Part shown: one piece after another, positions 1-7,995 of the stretch | Position numbering within the stretch: the stretch's first letter is position 1 | Layout of the letters: each line of letters opens with the position of its first letter | Source: Gaiella sp038230035 | GTDB lineage: Bacteria; Actinomycetota; Thermoleophilia; Gaiellales; Gaiellaceae | Length of the DNA: 64,000 bases | Assembly (NCBI GenBank): GCA_038230035.1 | Contig: JBBRNX010000010.1 | Span: 37,365 to 101,364, forward strand | Direction: 5' to 3' | Notes under the pieces: generated by a model | The model's database searches: none | What the model saw: the letters and a program-made list of their open reading frames with translations, nothing else | Told to the model about the DNA's origin: nothing | Made by a program: the position numbers and the translations under genes

Positions 1-165
1 GACGCCTGCTTCCTCGGCGATGTCGCCGACCCGCGCGCCGTGGTAGCCGCTGCGCGCGAAGACGCGGACGGCTGCAGCGAGGATCTGGCGGCGCTTGGCA
101 CCAGCGTCAGTGGCCGCTGCGTCAGTTGGCCCTTCGTCGGTGGCGCCGATTGAACGGTCAGTCAA
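1..165 (-). CDS. TetR-family transcriptional regulator, N-terminal part (cut by window edge)
   Basis: Reverse-strand reading frame running off the left edge. The translated part contains a typical TetR helix-turn-helix start: RRQILAAAVRVFARSGYHG followed by VGDIAEEAGV. Only the DNA-binding domain is present, so the ligand is unknown. The start is taken as TTG at 165 because a TAGGCT -10 box (173-178) lies 7 nt upstream, the same leaderless arrangement seen at many genes in this window. No ATG or GTG start is available nearby. The family call is confident, the start less so. Confidence 0.75.
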   Translation of the reverse strand, partial: MTDRSIGATDEGPTDAAATDAGAKRRQILAAAVRVFARSGYHGARVGDIAEEAGV

Positions 166-219
166 GCCGACAAGCCTAGCGCCGCCGGCACCGCGGTCGT
201 CCAACTCGGCGCAGAGACC

Positions 220-2166
220 TCAGTGCCACGTGACACCCCAGTTCGCACCCATGCCGCTCGTAAGGCGTCGGAGCTGCCGGCCGTCCGTTCCGACGACGAA
301 GAGCTCGGTCGGCCCCGAAGCAGTCTTCGACGGTGAGAGGAGAAGCCGATTCCCCTCCGGCGACCACGTGAGGAAGGCGCACTGCCCGACGCGGGCGGGC
401 AGCGCGAAGCTCGAGCTCCTGCCGCCCCTCGCCGCCACGATGTGAACAACGGCCTTCGCATTGCCCGTGTCCTCGTAGGCCAGCCGACCGTCGCTCGCCC
501 ACGCGTCGCACAGGGCTCCGGCGGCGATCTTCGTGCGACCCGTGCCGTCGGGCTTCATCGTCCACAGCGAATAGTCCCCGGATCGCGCATACGCGATCCG
601 TTGCGGGCCCCACACCGGGAAGGATCCGGCGACGTGAAGATCGCGAGCCCGCCCGCCCGAGACGGGTACGACGAACAGCTCGCCGTAGCTCGTTGTGCTG
701 GAACGCGAGAAGAGGATCTCTCGTCCATCGGGAGACCAACTCGGGCTGCCGTCAAAGCGGTCGGGGATCGGCTGTGTCAGCTGCCGCGGGTGCAAGCCGG
801 ACGCGTCGGCGACCCAGATCGTCTCAGGACAACCCTGGCGTGCGAGACCAGCGGAATCCCACCGTGCATAGACGATCGAGCGTCCGTCGGGTGACCAGCG
901 CGGCTGGGTCTCGTGCTGGCGCGTGCGCGTCAGCTGGCGAAGGCCCCGCCCGTCCGATTCGATCGAGTACAGGTCGGCTGACGGCTCTCTGCAGCCCGAC
1001 TGGTACACGAGCGAACGCGCGTCCGGAGCGAATTGGACCTCCTCGAAAGGTGAGCCGTTGTCGCACGCTGGACCGCGGGCGACCGTCCGCACATCGGTTC
1101 CGTCGCGGGCCGAGACCTTCAACGCGATCTCGCCGTCGGCCGCCACCTGCCAGGTGACGAGCGAGTCGTCGGCGGAACGCGTCCACATGTCTCGCTCGGT
1201 CGGGTACCACCGCTTCCCGGTCGAAAGGTCGACTCCGATCCAGCCCGAATCTGTTCCGACCCTGACTCGGTTCCTCCCGGCCCAGAAGACTGGGTGCAGT
1301 GCACCCCGGATGCGAAGATCGCCGGCGGAGAGAATGCGCACGCTCAGAATGGGACGGCCGGTTCCGCCGACGCGCACCTCCAGGCGCCCGCCGTTCACGC
1401 TCGCGAGCCGCGGGTCGAATGGCGACCACGCGTATGTCCCGCCGGCAAAGGACGCCAGCAGGCCGCCGCTCTCGCTGTAGACCCGAATCGAACGACCCTG
1501 GACATCGACTGCCAGGCGTCCCGAGCGCGACCAGCCAGGATGCTGCAACCCTCGCCCAGCCACGCGCCACGCAGGCTTTCCGCTCGCGGCCACGACCCGC
1601 AGCTCATTCCGATTCCCAGGATCGCCGGCGAAATGCATGTAGGCCAGCCGCCGGCTGTCACGTGACCACGCAGGATCTGCGGCATCCCCGCGAATCACGC
1701 GCCCTCGTCCGTCCAACCCGGAGACAGAGAGCCCCGCCGCCGACCCGGCGCCGCTAGCCGCAGCCGCGACTTGACGACTGTCGGGCGACCAAGCGAGCTG
1801 GGCGCCGAGCGCGCTCGACTCTCCGACCGCAAACAGTCGAGGCGATATCCGGTGGAGCCCGCCCCCATCCGTGCGCACCGCGTACACCGCCGCGTACCCG
1901 CCCCGATCGCTGGCAAAGGACACCCACCGGCCATCCGGCGAAACCGCAGGGAGGACATCGGCGGCAGAGCTACGGCTGAGATTCACTCGGCTGCCGCCGA
2001 GACCCACCCGGTAGACCTCGCCAAACAGCAGTGGCGAACGATCTGCCGCGAACACGATCGGTGCACCCCCCGCGCCGATCGCTTCCGCTGCCGGGCACGC
2101 TGCGACGAAGATCGCGAGCGAGGCGGCACCGACAGCTCGCAAGAGGAAGGTGCGACGGCGGCGCAC
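220..2166 (-). CDS. Exported TolB-like PD40 beta-propeller protein
   Basis: About 648 residues. The N-terminus has an arginine cluster RRRRTFLL, a hydrophobic stretch and the lipobox-like VAAC, so it is probably exported by Sec or Tat and may be a lipoprotein. The rest is repeated PD40/WD40-like blades, for example WSPDGRSIVYARWDS, WSPDGREILFSRSS and WSPEGNRLLLSPSK, as in the TolB C-terminal propeller. Such proteins usually act as periplasmic or cell-surface binding scaffolds; no enzymatic motif is seen. The GTG at 2166 is preferred over GTG at 2172 because TATCCT (2173-2178) ends 6 nt before it. The partner is unknown. Confidence 0.8.
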   Translation of the reverse strand: MRRRRTFLLRAVGAASLAIFVAACPAAEAIGAGGAPIVFAADRSPLLFGEVYRVGLGGSRVNLSRSSAADVLPAVSPDGRWVSFASDRGGYAAVYAVRTDGGGLHRISPRLFAVGESSALGAQLAWSPDSRQVAAAASGAGSAAGLSVSGLDGRGRVIRGDAADPAWSRDSRRLAYMHFAGDPGNRNELRVVAASGKPAWRVAGRGLQHPGWSRSGRLAVDVQGRSIRVYSESGGLLASFAGGTYAWSPFDPRLASVNGGRLEVRVGGTGRPILSVRILSAGDLRIRGALHPVFWAGRNRVRVGTDSGWIGVDLSTGKRWYPTERDMWTRSADDSLVTWQVAADGEIALKVSARDGTDVRTVARGPACDNGSPFEEVQFAPDARSLVYQSGCREPSADLYSIESDGRGLRQLTRTRQHETQPRWSPDGRSIVYARWDSAGLARQGCPETIWVADASGLHPRQLTQPIPDRFDGSPSWSPDGREILFSRSSTTSYGELFVVPVSGGRARDLHVAGSFPVWGPQRIAYARSGDYSLWTMKPDGTGRTKIAAGALCDAWASDGRLAYEDTGNAKAVVHIVAARGGRSSSFALPARVGQCAFLTWSPEGNRLLLSPSKTASGPTELFVVGTDGRQLRRLTSGMGANWGVTWH

Positions 2167-2196
2167 GACCACAGGATACGCCGGAGTGCTCGCTGA

Positions 2197-2868
2197 CTAC
2201 AGACCCAGCGCCGCGGGCAAGGCGTCGAGCGACTCGATCCGGTCGGCCTCGTCCAGGTGGAGGCCGTCGCGGTCGACGAGGATCGCGCGCATGCCGATAG
2301 CGCGCGCACCCTCGATGTCGTCCCGGTAGGAGTCGCCGACCATCACCGCTTCGCCAACCTCGACCCCGAGGGCGGAGAGCGCCGCCTCGAAGATCGACGG
2401 ATGCGGCTTGATCCGGCCGTGCGCGAGCGAACCGCACGCCACGTCGATGTCCAGCTTGTGATGCTCCGCGAATTCCTCGAGGTCGCGCTGGCCGTTCGAG
2501 ATCAGGCCGATGCGGAGGCCGTGGCGGCGCATCTCCGCGAGAACCGGCAGGGCATCGTCGTAGAGCGAGAAGTTGTGATGCCGCTCCCAGCGCCGCACCA
2601 TCTCGATCGCGCACTCTCGACAGCGGCCCGGCTCGCCGCCCATCCCGACCATGATCTGCTCGGTGAAGAGCACCCAGACCTCCTCGTCGTGGACGAGCTC
2701 AGGGTGCTGCTGCACCGTCTCGATCGCACCAAGCCGCGCAGGCTCGTAGCGAACAGCGTCGAGCACGAGGCCGAACTCCGCCCCAAGCGCCTGGTAGCCC
2801 TCCGCCCCGAGCTCGGGACCCGGGTGGAAAAGCGTGAAGTCGACGTCGAAGATGACGGCCTTGAGCAC
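2197..2868 (-). CDS. HAD-superfamily hydrolase
   Basis: About 223 residues. HAD motif I is AVIFDVDFTLF (DxD with Phe instead of the usual Gly-Thr context), motif II lies in IGLISNGQRD, and motifs III-IV lie in the region from GRIKPHPSIF to VMVGDSYRDDIEGARAIG. This is a subfamily IA phosphatase-like protein with an alpha-helical cap; the substrate cannot be read from sequence. The start is GTG at 2868, with TATCCT (2875-2880) exactly 6 nt upstream, implying a leaderless mRNA. A longer frame reaching 3054 would run through the hairpin repeat and is rejected. Confidence 0.85.
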   Translation of the reverse strand: MLKAVIFDVDFTLFHPGPELGAEGYQALGAEFGLVLDAVRYEPARLGAIETVQQHPELVHDEEVWVLFTEQIMVGMGGEPGRCRECAIEMVRRWERHHNFSLYDDALPVLAEMRRHGLRIGLISNGQRDLEEFAEHHKLDIDVACGSLAHGRIKPHPSIFEAALSALGVEVGEAVMVGDSYRDDIEGARAIGMRAILVDRDGLHLDEADRIESLDALPAALGL

Positions 2869-2958
2869 CCACCGAGGATACGCACGGCCCGAGCGGGTGC
2901 CGCGGCCGGAGGGCGATTCACTCGCCCGCAGGCCCAGTGAAGCACCGGGCGCCATCTG

Positions 2959-3048
2959 AGGAGGAGGGGGCACGCGGGGGAACCTCGTTGGTTCCCCCGC
3001 GGTCAAGGAGGAGGGGGCACGCGGGGGAACCTTGTTGGTTCCCCCGCG
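2959..3048. repeat. Tandem 43-bp hairpin repeat, two copies
   Basis: Copies at 2959-3001 and 3006-3048 differ at one base, which lies in the loop, and are separated by 4 bp. Each contains a perfect 12-bp stem CGCGGGGGAACC/GGTTCCCCCGCG with a 5-nt loop (stems at 2973-3001 and 3020-3048), flanked by a purine-rich GGAGGAGGGGGCA tract. The pair lies directly downstream of the reverse-strand tRNA-Pro and before the HAD gene. It may act as a transcription stop for the tRNA, but there is no T-run, so a dispersed intergenic repeat is equally possible. Confidence 0.85.
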
Positions 3049-3054
3049 ATCCAA

Positions 3055-3128
3055 TCGGGGTGCCCAGATTCGAACTGGGGGCCTCTCCGACCCGAACGGA
3101 GCGCGCTACCAGGCTGCGCCACACCCCG
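3055..3128 (-). tRNA. tRNA-Pro (anticodon CGG)
   Basis: On the reverse strand the 74-nt sequence folds as a cloverleaf. The acceptor stem is CGGGGTG/CACCCCG with discriminator A, the anticodon stem is CTCCG/CGGAG with loop TTCGGGT (anticodon CGG, proline), and the T arm is CCCAG TTCGAAT CTGGG. CCA is not encoded. Confidence 0.95.
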
Positions 3129-3168
3129 AGCCGGGAAAGGGTAGCGGCTAACCGGTTACGATCGCGCC

Positions 3169-3915
3169 GTGGCACGCCGGGACGACATCGTCGCGTTCGC
3201 CAACACACTGCTCGAGGTCGAGAAGTGGCAGGAGTTCGCGCCGCCCGGCCTGCAGGTTGTCGGCGCCGACGAGGTGACGCGCATCGCGTGCGGTGTCTCC
3301 GCCTCACTCGAGCTGTTCGAGCGCGCTGCGGCTATCGGTGCGGAGCTCGTCCTCGTCCACCACGGTCTGTTCTGGAGGAACGAGCCGCTTGTCGTCGACC
3401 GGCGCCTGCGCGGTCGCCTCGAGGCGCTGTTCGCAGCGAACATGTCGCTGGTTGCCTACCACCTCGCGCTCGATGCGCACCCCGAAGTCGGGAACAGCGC
3501 ACAGCTCGCGCGACGCATCGGCGTCGAGGGGCCGCCGGAACCATTCGCAGGTGTCGGCGTGGGCGGTCGGCTCTCACAGCCGGTCTCGATCGCCGATCTC
3601 GCCGCGCGCGTCCACCAGACGGTCGAGCGTGAGCCGCTCGTGTTTCCCGGCGGCTCCGACCTCGTCGAGCGAGTCGCCGTCTCGACAGGCGCCGCCGGCT
3701 ATGACCTGATCCGCGCAGCGCACGAAGGCTATGACTGCCTGGTGACAGGAGAAGCAGAGGAGCCGACTCTGCACACCTCGCGCGAGCTCGGCATCCACCT
3801 CATCGCCGCGGGTCATGATGCGACCGAGCGGCTAGGTGTTCAGGCGCTGGCCGCGCGAATCGCCGGCGAACTCGACGTTGCCTGGGAATTCATCGCTGTC
3901 GACAACCCCATCTGA
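3169..3915 (+). CDS. Nif3-like dinuclear metal-centre protein (DUF34/GTP cyclohydrolase I type 2 family)
   Basis: 248 residues, normal for the shorter Nif3/YbgI form. Metal-site motifs are visible: LVHHGLFW near residue 65 (His pair), YHLALDAH near residue 105, and the C-terminal GHDATER (His and Glu ligands). The family is conserved but poorly understood; some members are annotated as GTP cyclohydrolase type 2. The start is GTG at 3169, with TACGAT (3157-3162) 6 nt upstream and no Shine-Dalgarno, so probably leaderless. It is followed after 11 nt by the ChrB-like gene. Confidence 0.88.
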   Translation: MARRDDIVAFANTLLEVEKWQEFAPPGLQVVGADEVTRIACGVSASLELFERAAAIGAELVLVHHGLFWRNEPLVVDRRLRGRLEALFAANMSLVAYHLALDAHPEVGNSAQLARRIGVEGPPEPFAGVGVGGRLSQPVSIADLAARVHQTVEREPLVFPGGSDLVERVAVSTGAAGYDLIRAAHEGYDCLVTGEAEEPTLHTSRELGIHLIAAGHDATERLGVQALAARIAGELDVAWEFIAVDNPI

Positions 3916-3926
3916 AAGGAACAGCC

Positions 3927-4373
3927 ATGAAGTGGGTCACGCGTGAGCGCCCGAAGACCGATCGGATCGCCTGTCCCTGGTTGATCGCGAAGTTCATCGA
4001 CCAGGACGCTGAGTTCGTCTACGTGCCCGCCGACCAGGTGCTCGAGGTCGCCGAGCGTGAAGGCGCGCATTCCTACGACGCGCCCGGGGCGACCTACACC
4101 CATCGCGACGGACTCTGCTCCTTCGAGGTTCTCGTCGAGGACTACAGCATCGACGACGCGGCGGTGAAGCTGCTGGCGCGGATCGTGCACGGAGCCGACG
4201 TAAGCGAAGACCGCGATGCGACGCCCCAGTCGCGCGGGCTGCTTGCCGTCGCTGAGGGTTTCCATCTACTCGACCTCGGAGACCACCGTCAGCTCGAGCT
4301 GAGCCTTCCCGTCTACGACGCGCTCTATGCCTGGTGCAAGAGTGAGGTGGCAGCGGGGCGATCAGCCGCGTGA
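3927..4373 (+). CDS. ChrB-like protein (chromate resistance protein C-terminal domain)
   Basis: 148 residues, corresponding to the C-terminal domain of ChrB. The characteristic opening WVTRERPKTDRIACPWLIAKFID is followed by DAEFVYVPADQV, the THRDGLCSFEVL stretch and IVHGADV. In chromate-resistant bacteria the domain is associated with ChrA transporters and regulation; no chrA is visible here, so a role in metal or oxidant response is only an inference. AAAGGAACAG at 3914-3923 can act as a Shine-Dalgarno. The stop overlaps the start of the next gene by 4 nt, suggesting translational coupling. Confidence 0.8.
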   Translation: MKWVTRERPKTDRIACPWLIAKFIDQDAEFVYVPADQVLEVAEREGAHSYDAPGATYTHRDGLCSFEVLVEDYSIDDAAVKLLARIVHGADVSEDRDATPQSRGLLAVAEGFHLLDLGDHRQLELSLPVYDALYAWCKSEVAAGRSAA

Positions 4374-5281
4374 CGCTCGTTCGAACAGGTTTCATCCCGA
4401 TCCCGCCCGGCACGGATCCCGGTTTCGACCACGCTGACGTCTACCGCGCGGGCGGGCGGGTCTACGTCGCACATACCGGGGCCGATCGGATCGACGTCCT
4501 CGACTGCGAGACCAAGACGTATCTGCGTTCGCTTCCGGATCTGCCGGGGGTGGCCGGTGTCCTGATCGACGAGGCACACGATCTCCTCTTCTCGAGCGAT
4601 CGAGCCGCCGCGCGGGTGAGCGTGTTTCGCTGCTCCGACGAGCACCTCCTCGGGCAGACCGCCGTGGGTGCGCACCCGAACGGGCTGGCCTACGACAGTC
4701 GGCGCCGGTGCCTCTACTCGTTCAACCTCGGCGAACCGGTCGGTGAGGGATGCACGGTCTCCGTCGTGGATGTCGACTCGATGAGCAACGCGCAGGAGAT
4801 CGTGCTCCCCGGCCGGCCGCGGTGGGCCGCCTATGACGCACCGAGCGACAGGATCTATGCCAAGATCCGCGACCCCGCGGTGATCCTCGAGATCGAGCCC
4901 GGATCGGCAGCCGTCGTCAGGTCGATCGCCGTTCCGTCTGCGGGGCCGCACGGTCTCTGGGTCGACGGCGATCGTCTCTTCTGCGCCGCCGATGCGGGCA
5001 GCCTCGTCGTCCTCGATCGCAGCAGCGGCGATGTCTTGGCTTCCCTGCCGCTTCCCGGCACCCCGGACGTCGTGATGCTCGACGCCGGCGCGCAGCGGCT
5101 CTACGTCGCGGTGGGTGACCCGGGCACGGTCAGCGTCATCGACACCGCACGGCTCTCGCTACGCGAGACCGTGGAGACCGAATCTGACGCCCATACGCTG
5201 GCTTGGGACCCGGACAGGGAAACGCTCTACGTCTTCTGCCCGGCTAGCGGCGGGGCCGCTCTCTACTCCGACAGTCGATGA
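4370..5281 (+). CDS. YncE-like beta-propeller protein
   Basis: 303 residues built of repeated propeller blades, for example GGRVYVAHTGADRIDVLDC, NGLAYDSRRRCLYSF, PHGLWVDGDRLFCAA and GAQRLYVAVGDPGTVSVID. This matches YncE/SMP-30-like surface propellers, but no signal peptide is seen, so it is probably cytoplasmic. The GTG start overlaps the chrB-like stop by 4 nt and its own stop overlaps the next ATG by 4 nt, so the three genes are one translationally coupled unit. The substrate is unknown. Confidence 0.78.
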   Translation: MTLVRTGFIPIPPGTDPGFDHADVYRAGGRVYVAHTGADRIDVLDCETKTYLRSLPDLPGVAGVLIDEAHDLLFSSDRAAARVSVFRCSDEHLLGQTAVGAHPNGLAYDSRRRCLYSFNLGEPVGEGCTVSVVDVDSMSNAQEIVLPGRPRWAAYDAPSDRIYAKIRDPAVILEIEPGSAAVVRSIAVPSAGPHGLWVDGDRLFCAADAGSLVVLDRSSGDVLASLPLPGTPDVVMLDAGAQRLYVAVGDPGTVSVIDTARLSLRETVETESDAHTLAWDPDRETLYVFCPASGGAALYSDSR

Positions 5282-5745
5282 CGGCCCATGACCACCAGCA
5301 CGACCAGACCGCGTCGCTGACCCACAGCGCGATCCAGGCAACCGTGCACTGCCTGACCGGGTGCGCGATCGGCGAGGTGCTCGGGATGGTGATCGCGACC
5401 GCCCTCGGTTGGGGCAATGTTGCGTCGATCGCAATCTCGGTCGTGCTGGCGTTCTGCTTCGGCTACGCGCTCACGCTCGGCCCACTCCTTCGTGCGGGCG
5501 TCCCTGCTCGCCGCGCCAGCCGCCTCGCAGTCGCGTCCGACACGGTCTCGATCACGACGATGGAGATCGTCGACAACGCGTTCATCCTGATCGTGCCCGG
5601 TGCGATAGCGGCGGGACTCGGCGACGCCCTGTTCTGGTGGAGCCTCGGCGTGAGCCTCGTGATCGCGTTCGTGGTCACGGTGCCGGTGAATCGTTTCCTG
5701 ATCGCTCGCGGGCGGGGACACGCGGTCATCCACGAGTTCCACTGA
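5278..5745 (+). CDS. DUF4396 integral membrane protein
   Basis: 155 residues with a His-rich N-terminus (MTAHDHQHDQ) and about four membrane segments: around 20-40 (HCLTGCAIGEVLGMVIATAL), 45-65, 100-120 and 125-145. The pattern fits DUF4396, a family of unknown function often found beside metal-related genes. The N-terminal histidines could bind metal, which is an inference. The start codon overlaps the preceding stop (ATGA). It is the last gene of the set; a strong terminator follows at 5867-5902. Confidence 0.75.
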   Translation: MTAHDHQHDQTASLTHSAIQATVHCLTGCAIGEVLGMVIATALGWGNVASIAISVVLAFCFGYALTLGPLLRAGVPARRASRLAVASDTVSITTMEIVDNAFILIVPGAIAAGLGDALFWWSLGVSLVIAFVVTVPVNRFLIARGRGHAVIHEFH

Positions 5746-5768
5746 GCCGGTCTGACCCTCCTGTGCGA

Positions 5769-5797
5769 TTGCGTCCGTCAGCCGGCCGGGGTATCGT
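5769..5797 (+). promoter_or_regulatory. Candidate promoter for the leader of the small HTH gene
   Basis: TTGCGT (5769-5774) and TATCGT (5792-5797) are separated by 17 nt, a good vegetative promoter match. Transcription would begin near 5804 and produce a leader of roughly 95 nt that ends at the terminator at 5867-5902. Confidence 0.45.
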
Positions 5798-5866
5798 CAC
5801 AGCATCATGGATCCTTTCGGGAGGCGGGCCCGTTGACCCCCGCCACGACAACCGAGCATCTGGTCG

Positions 5867-5902
5867 AGCCCGACCGTGCGCCTGGCGCCGGCGGGCTTTT
5901 TT
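5867..5902 (+). terminator. Strong intrinsic terminator or attenuator ahead of the small HTH gene
   Basis: The hairpin is AGCCCG-A-CCG-T-GCGC with loop CTG, closing with GCGC-CGG-CGGGCT, then six T residues (5897-5902). A competing hairpin GGTCG/CGACC at about 5862-5875 overlaps the 5' arm. The T-run ends 21 nt before the downstream start codon, so this either ends the DUF4396 transcript or is an attenuator in the leader of the next gene. Confidence 0.75.
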
Positions 5903-5923
5903 GATGCCCGAAGGAGGGACGGC

Positions 5924-6097
5924 ATGCCGAACCATCTGACGCCCGAGGAGCTCGCCAAGGAGACCGGCCTCGACCGCGACGCGGTCATCAAGCTCTGCAT
6001 CGAGGAAGGCGTCCCGATCTACCACGGGAAGATCGACAAGACCCTTTTCCAGGCGCAGCTGCTGGCCGTCGGCTCCGGGGTCAGGGCCACCGGCTAG
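5924..6097 (+). CDS. Small helix-turn-helix-like conserved protein
   Basis: 57 residues, MPNHLTPEELAKETGL followed by DRDAVIKLCIEEGVPIYHG. The pattern resembles a minimal winged-helix or excisionase/MerR-like DNA-binding unit (helix LTPEELAKETG, turn, recognition helix RDAVIKLCIEEG, then YHGKIDK). The start at 5924 is set by a strong ribosome site GAAGGAGGG ending 6 nt upstream; a longer frame from 5876 would run through the terminator stem and is rejected. The leader with its terminator suggests attenuation control. The function is unknown. Confidence 0.65.
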   Translation: MPNHLTPEELAKETGLDRDAVIKLCIEEGVPIYHGKIDKTLFQAQLLAVGSGVRATG

Positions 6098-6122
6098 CGG
6101 CGGCTCCCAGCCGCAGCGGATT

Positions 6123-6153
6123 CTCGAGCGGCCTATGCCGCTCGAGGCCTTTC
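6123..6153 (+). terminator. Hairpin terminator after the small HTH gene
   Basis: A perfect 10-bp stem CTCGAGCGGC/GCCGCTCGAG with loop CTAT (6123-6146) is followed by GCCTTTCT. The T-run is weak, but the position 26 nt after the stop codon fits a terminator. Confidence 0.6.
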
Positions 6154-6172
6154 TGCCGTAGATTCCCCAGGG

Positions 6173-7972
6173 ATGAGCGAGCCTCGTACGATCCCGCGAC
6201 TCTGGCGCGACGCGATCGCCGCTGGGCGCCCGGGTGCCGCCTACCTCGTCGGGCACGACGACCACTGGCACGAGGTGAGCTGGGCTACCGCCGCCGAGCG
6301 TGTCGATGCGCTCGCTAACGGGCTCCTCGCGCGCGGGATTCGCAAGGGCGACGCCTTCGCGATCCTCGCCCGGACGACGCTGGAATGGTCGCTGTTCGAC
6401 CTCGCGCTCGCGCACGTCGGCGCGATCGTGGCACCCATCTACCCGAACAACTCGCCGAAGGACGTCGAGTACGTGCTCGACCACTCGGACTCGATCGGCG
6501 TGCTCTGCGAAGACGCGCCGCAGCTCGCAAAGGTCGACGAGTCACGGAACGCCCTACCCAGGCTCCGCCACGTCCTCGTCTACGACGACCTGTCCGCGCT
6601 CGAGGTCGAGGGTCGCGCGTTCGCCGCCGCCAACCCGTCCGCTCTGGACGAGGCCGTGGCGGCCGTGGGCGAAGAGGACATCTTCACCTACATCTACACC
6701 TCGGGGACTACAGGCCCGCCGAAGGGCTGCATGATCCGCCACCGCAACTACTACTCGATGGCAGCGGTGGTCGACAGCGTGCCGGGAGTCGTCGAGACCG
6801 GCGACCTGATGCTGCTCTACCTGCCGCTCGCGCACAACTTCGGTCGGCTGATGCACCTGCTCGGGCCGTATGCGGGGTACACGATCGCGTTCGTCCCCGA
6901 CCCGAGCGCGATCGCGGCGGCAATTCCGGCGCTGCGCCCCACTGTGCTGCCGAGCGTGCCGCGGGTCTACGAGAAGGTGCACACGGCCGTCGTGTCGGCG
7001 TTCGCGGATGCCACCGGGGCGAAGCGGCGCCTGATCGACGGGTCGCTCCGCGTCGGACGCGAGGCAAGCGCGCTCCGCGCCGCCGGAAAGCCGTTGCCGA
7101 CGGGTCTCCGGCTCCGGCACGGGATTGCAGATCGCCTGGTGTATTCGAAGGTGAGGGAGCGACTCGGCGGCCGTCTGCGGACGCCGATCTCGGGCGGTGC
7201 GCCGCTCGCACCGGAGATCGCCGACTTCTTCGACATCTTCGGTATCCGCATCCTCGAGGGCTACGGCCTCACCGAGTGCACGACCGCCGCGACGATCAAT
7301 ACGCCCGGGCGCCGTCGCATCGGCACGGTCGGCCCCGCGCTCCCCGGCTTCGAGCTGCGGCTTGCCGAGGACGGCGAGCTGTTGATCCGCTCCGAGACGG
7401 TCTTCGGCGGCTACTACAAGGATCCGGAGGCGACCGCCGCGGTGCTCGACGCGGACGGCTGGCTCAAGTCGGGTGACGTGGCCGAGATCGACGCCGACGG
7501 CTTCGTGCGCATCACGGACCGCAAGAAGGACATCCTCGTCACCGCGGGCGGCAAGAACGTGGCACCGCAGAACATCGAGAACGACCTGAAGACGTCACGG
7601 CTCGTCTCGCAAGCGCTCGTGGTCGGCGACCGGCGGCCCTATGTTGCAGCGCTGATCACGTTGGAGCCGGATGAGATCGCCAAATGGGCGGCGGCAAACG
7701 GGGTCGAAGGAGACATGGCCGTCCTCGCGCGCGACGAGCGCGTGCATGCGCTACTCCAGCAGGTCGTCGACGACGCGAACCGCGAGCGCTCCCGCTTCGA
7801 GCAGATCAAGCGTTTCGCGATCCTGCCGCGCGACTTCTCCGTGGAGGAGGGCGAGATCACGCCGACGATGAAGCTACGGCGCCGCGCCGCGACCGAGCAC
7901 TTCGCCGACGCGATCGAGGAGCTTTACGCGTCCGAGCCCGAAGCGGCTCTCAAGCGGTTAGCCAGGCCCTGA
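6173..7972 (+). CDS. AMP-dependent long-chain acyl-CoA synthetase (FadD15-like)
   Basis: 599 residues. It activates fatty acids with ATP and joins them to CoA. AMP-binding motifs are clear: YTSGTTGPPKGC (P-loop-like), GYGLTECTTAA, and the C-terminal GWLKSGDVAEIDADGF, ITDRKKDILVTAGGKNVAP and the PTMKLRR lysine region. Length and motif order fit the long-chain (FadD15/FAA1-like) group rather than acetyl-CoA synthetase. The ATG at 6173 has TAGATT (6159-6164) 8 nt upstream and no Shine-Dalgarno, so it is probably leaderless. Monocistronic. Confidence 0.9.
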   Translation: MSEPRTIPRLWRDAIAAGRPGAAYLVGHDDHWHEVSWATAAERVDALANGLLARGIRKGDAFAILARTTLEWSLFDLALAHVGAIVAPIYPNNSPKDVEYVLDHSDSIGVLCEDAPQLAKVDESRNALPRLRHVLVYDDLSALEVEGRAFAAANPSALDEAVAAVGEEDIFTYIYTSGTTGPPKGCMIRHRNYYSMAAVVDSVPGVVETGDLMLLYLPLAHNFGRLMHLLGPYAGYTIAFVPDPSAIAAAIPALRPTVLPSVPRVYEKVHTAVVSAFADATGAKRRLIDGSLRVGREASALRAAGKPLPTGLRLRHGIADRLVYSKVRERLGGRLRTPISGGAPLAPEIADFFDIFGIRILEGYGLTECTTAATINTPGRRRIGTVGPALPGFELRLAEDGELLIRSETVFGGYYKDPEATAAVLDADGWLKSGDVAEIDADGFVRITDRKKDILVTAGGKNVAPQNIENDLKTSRLVSQALVVGDRRPYVAALITLEPDEIAKWAAANGVEGDMAVLARDERVHALLQQVVDDANRERSRFEQIKRFAILPRDFSVEEGEITPTMKLRRRAATEHFADAIEELYASEPEAALKRLARP

Positions 7973-7995
7973 TCTCCTCGCCCGTCACGGGCTTG

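Noticed and set aside
2959..3048. Possible CRISPR repeats
   Set aside because: Only two copies, 4-bp spacing, long perfect hairpins and no cas genes; it is a tandem hairpin repeat.
5804..5902. ZTP (pfl) riboswitch
   Set aside because: Only the 3' segment GACCGTGCGCCTGG looks similar; the conserved 5' GACTGGCG block and GGGGAGC are missing, so only a structured leader is claimed.
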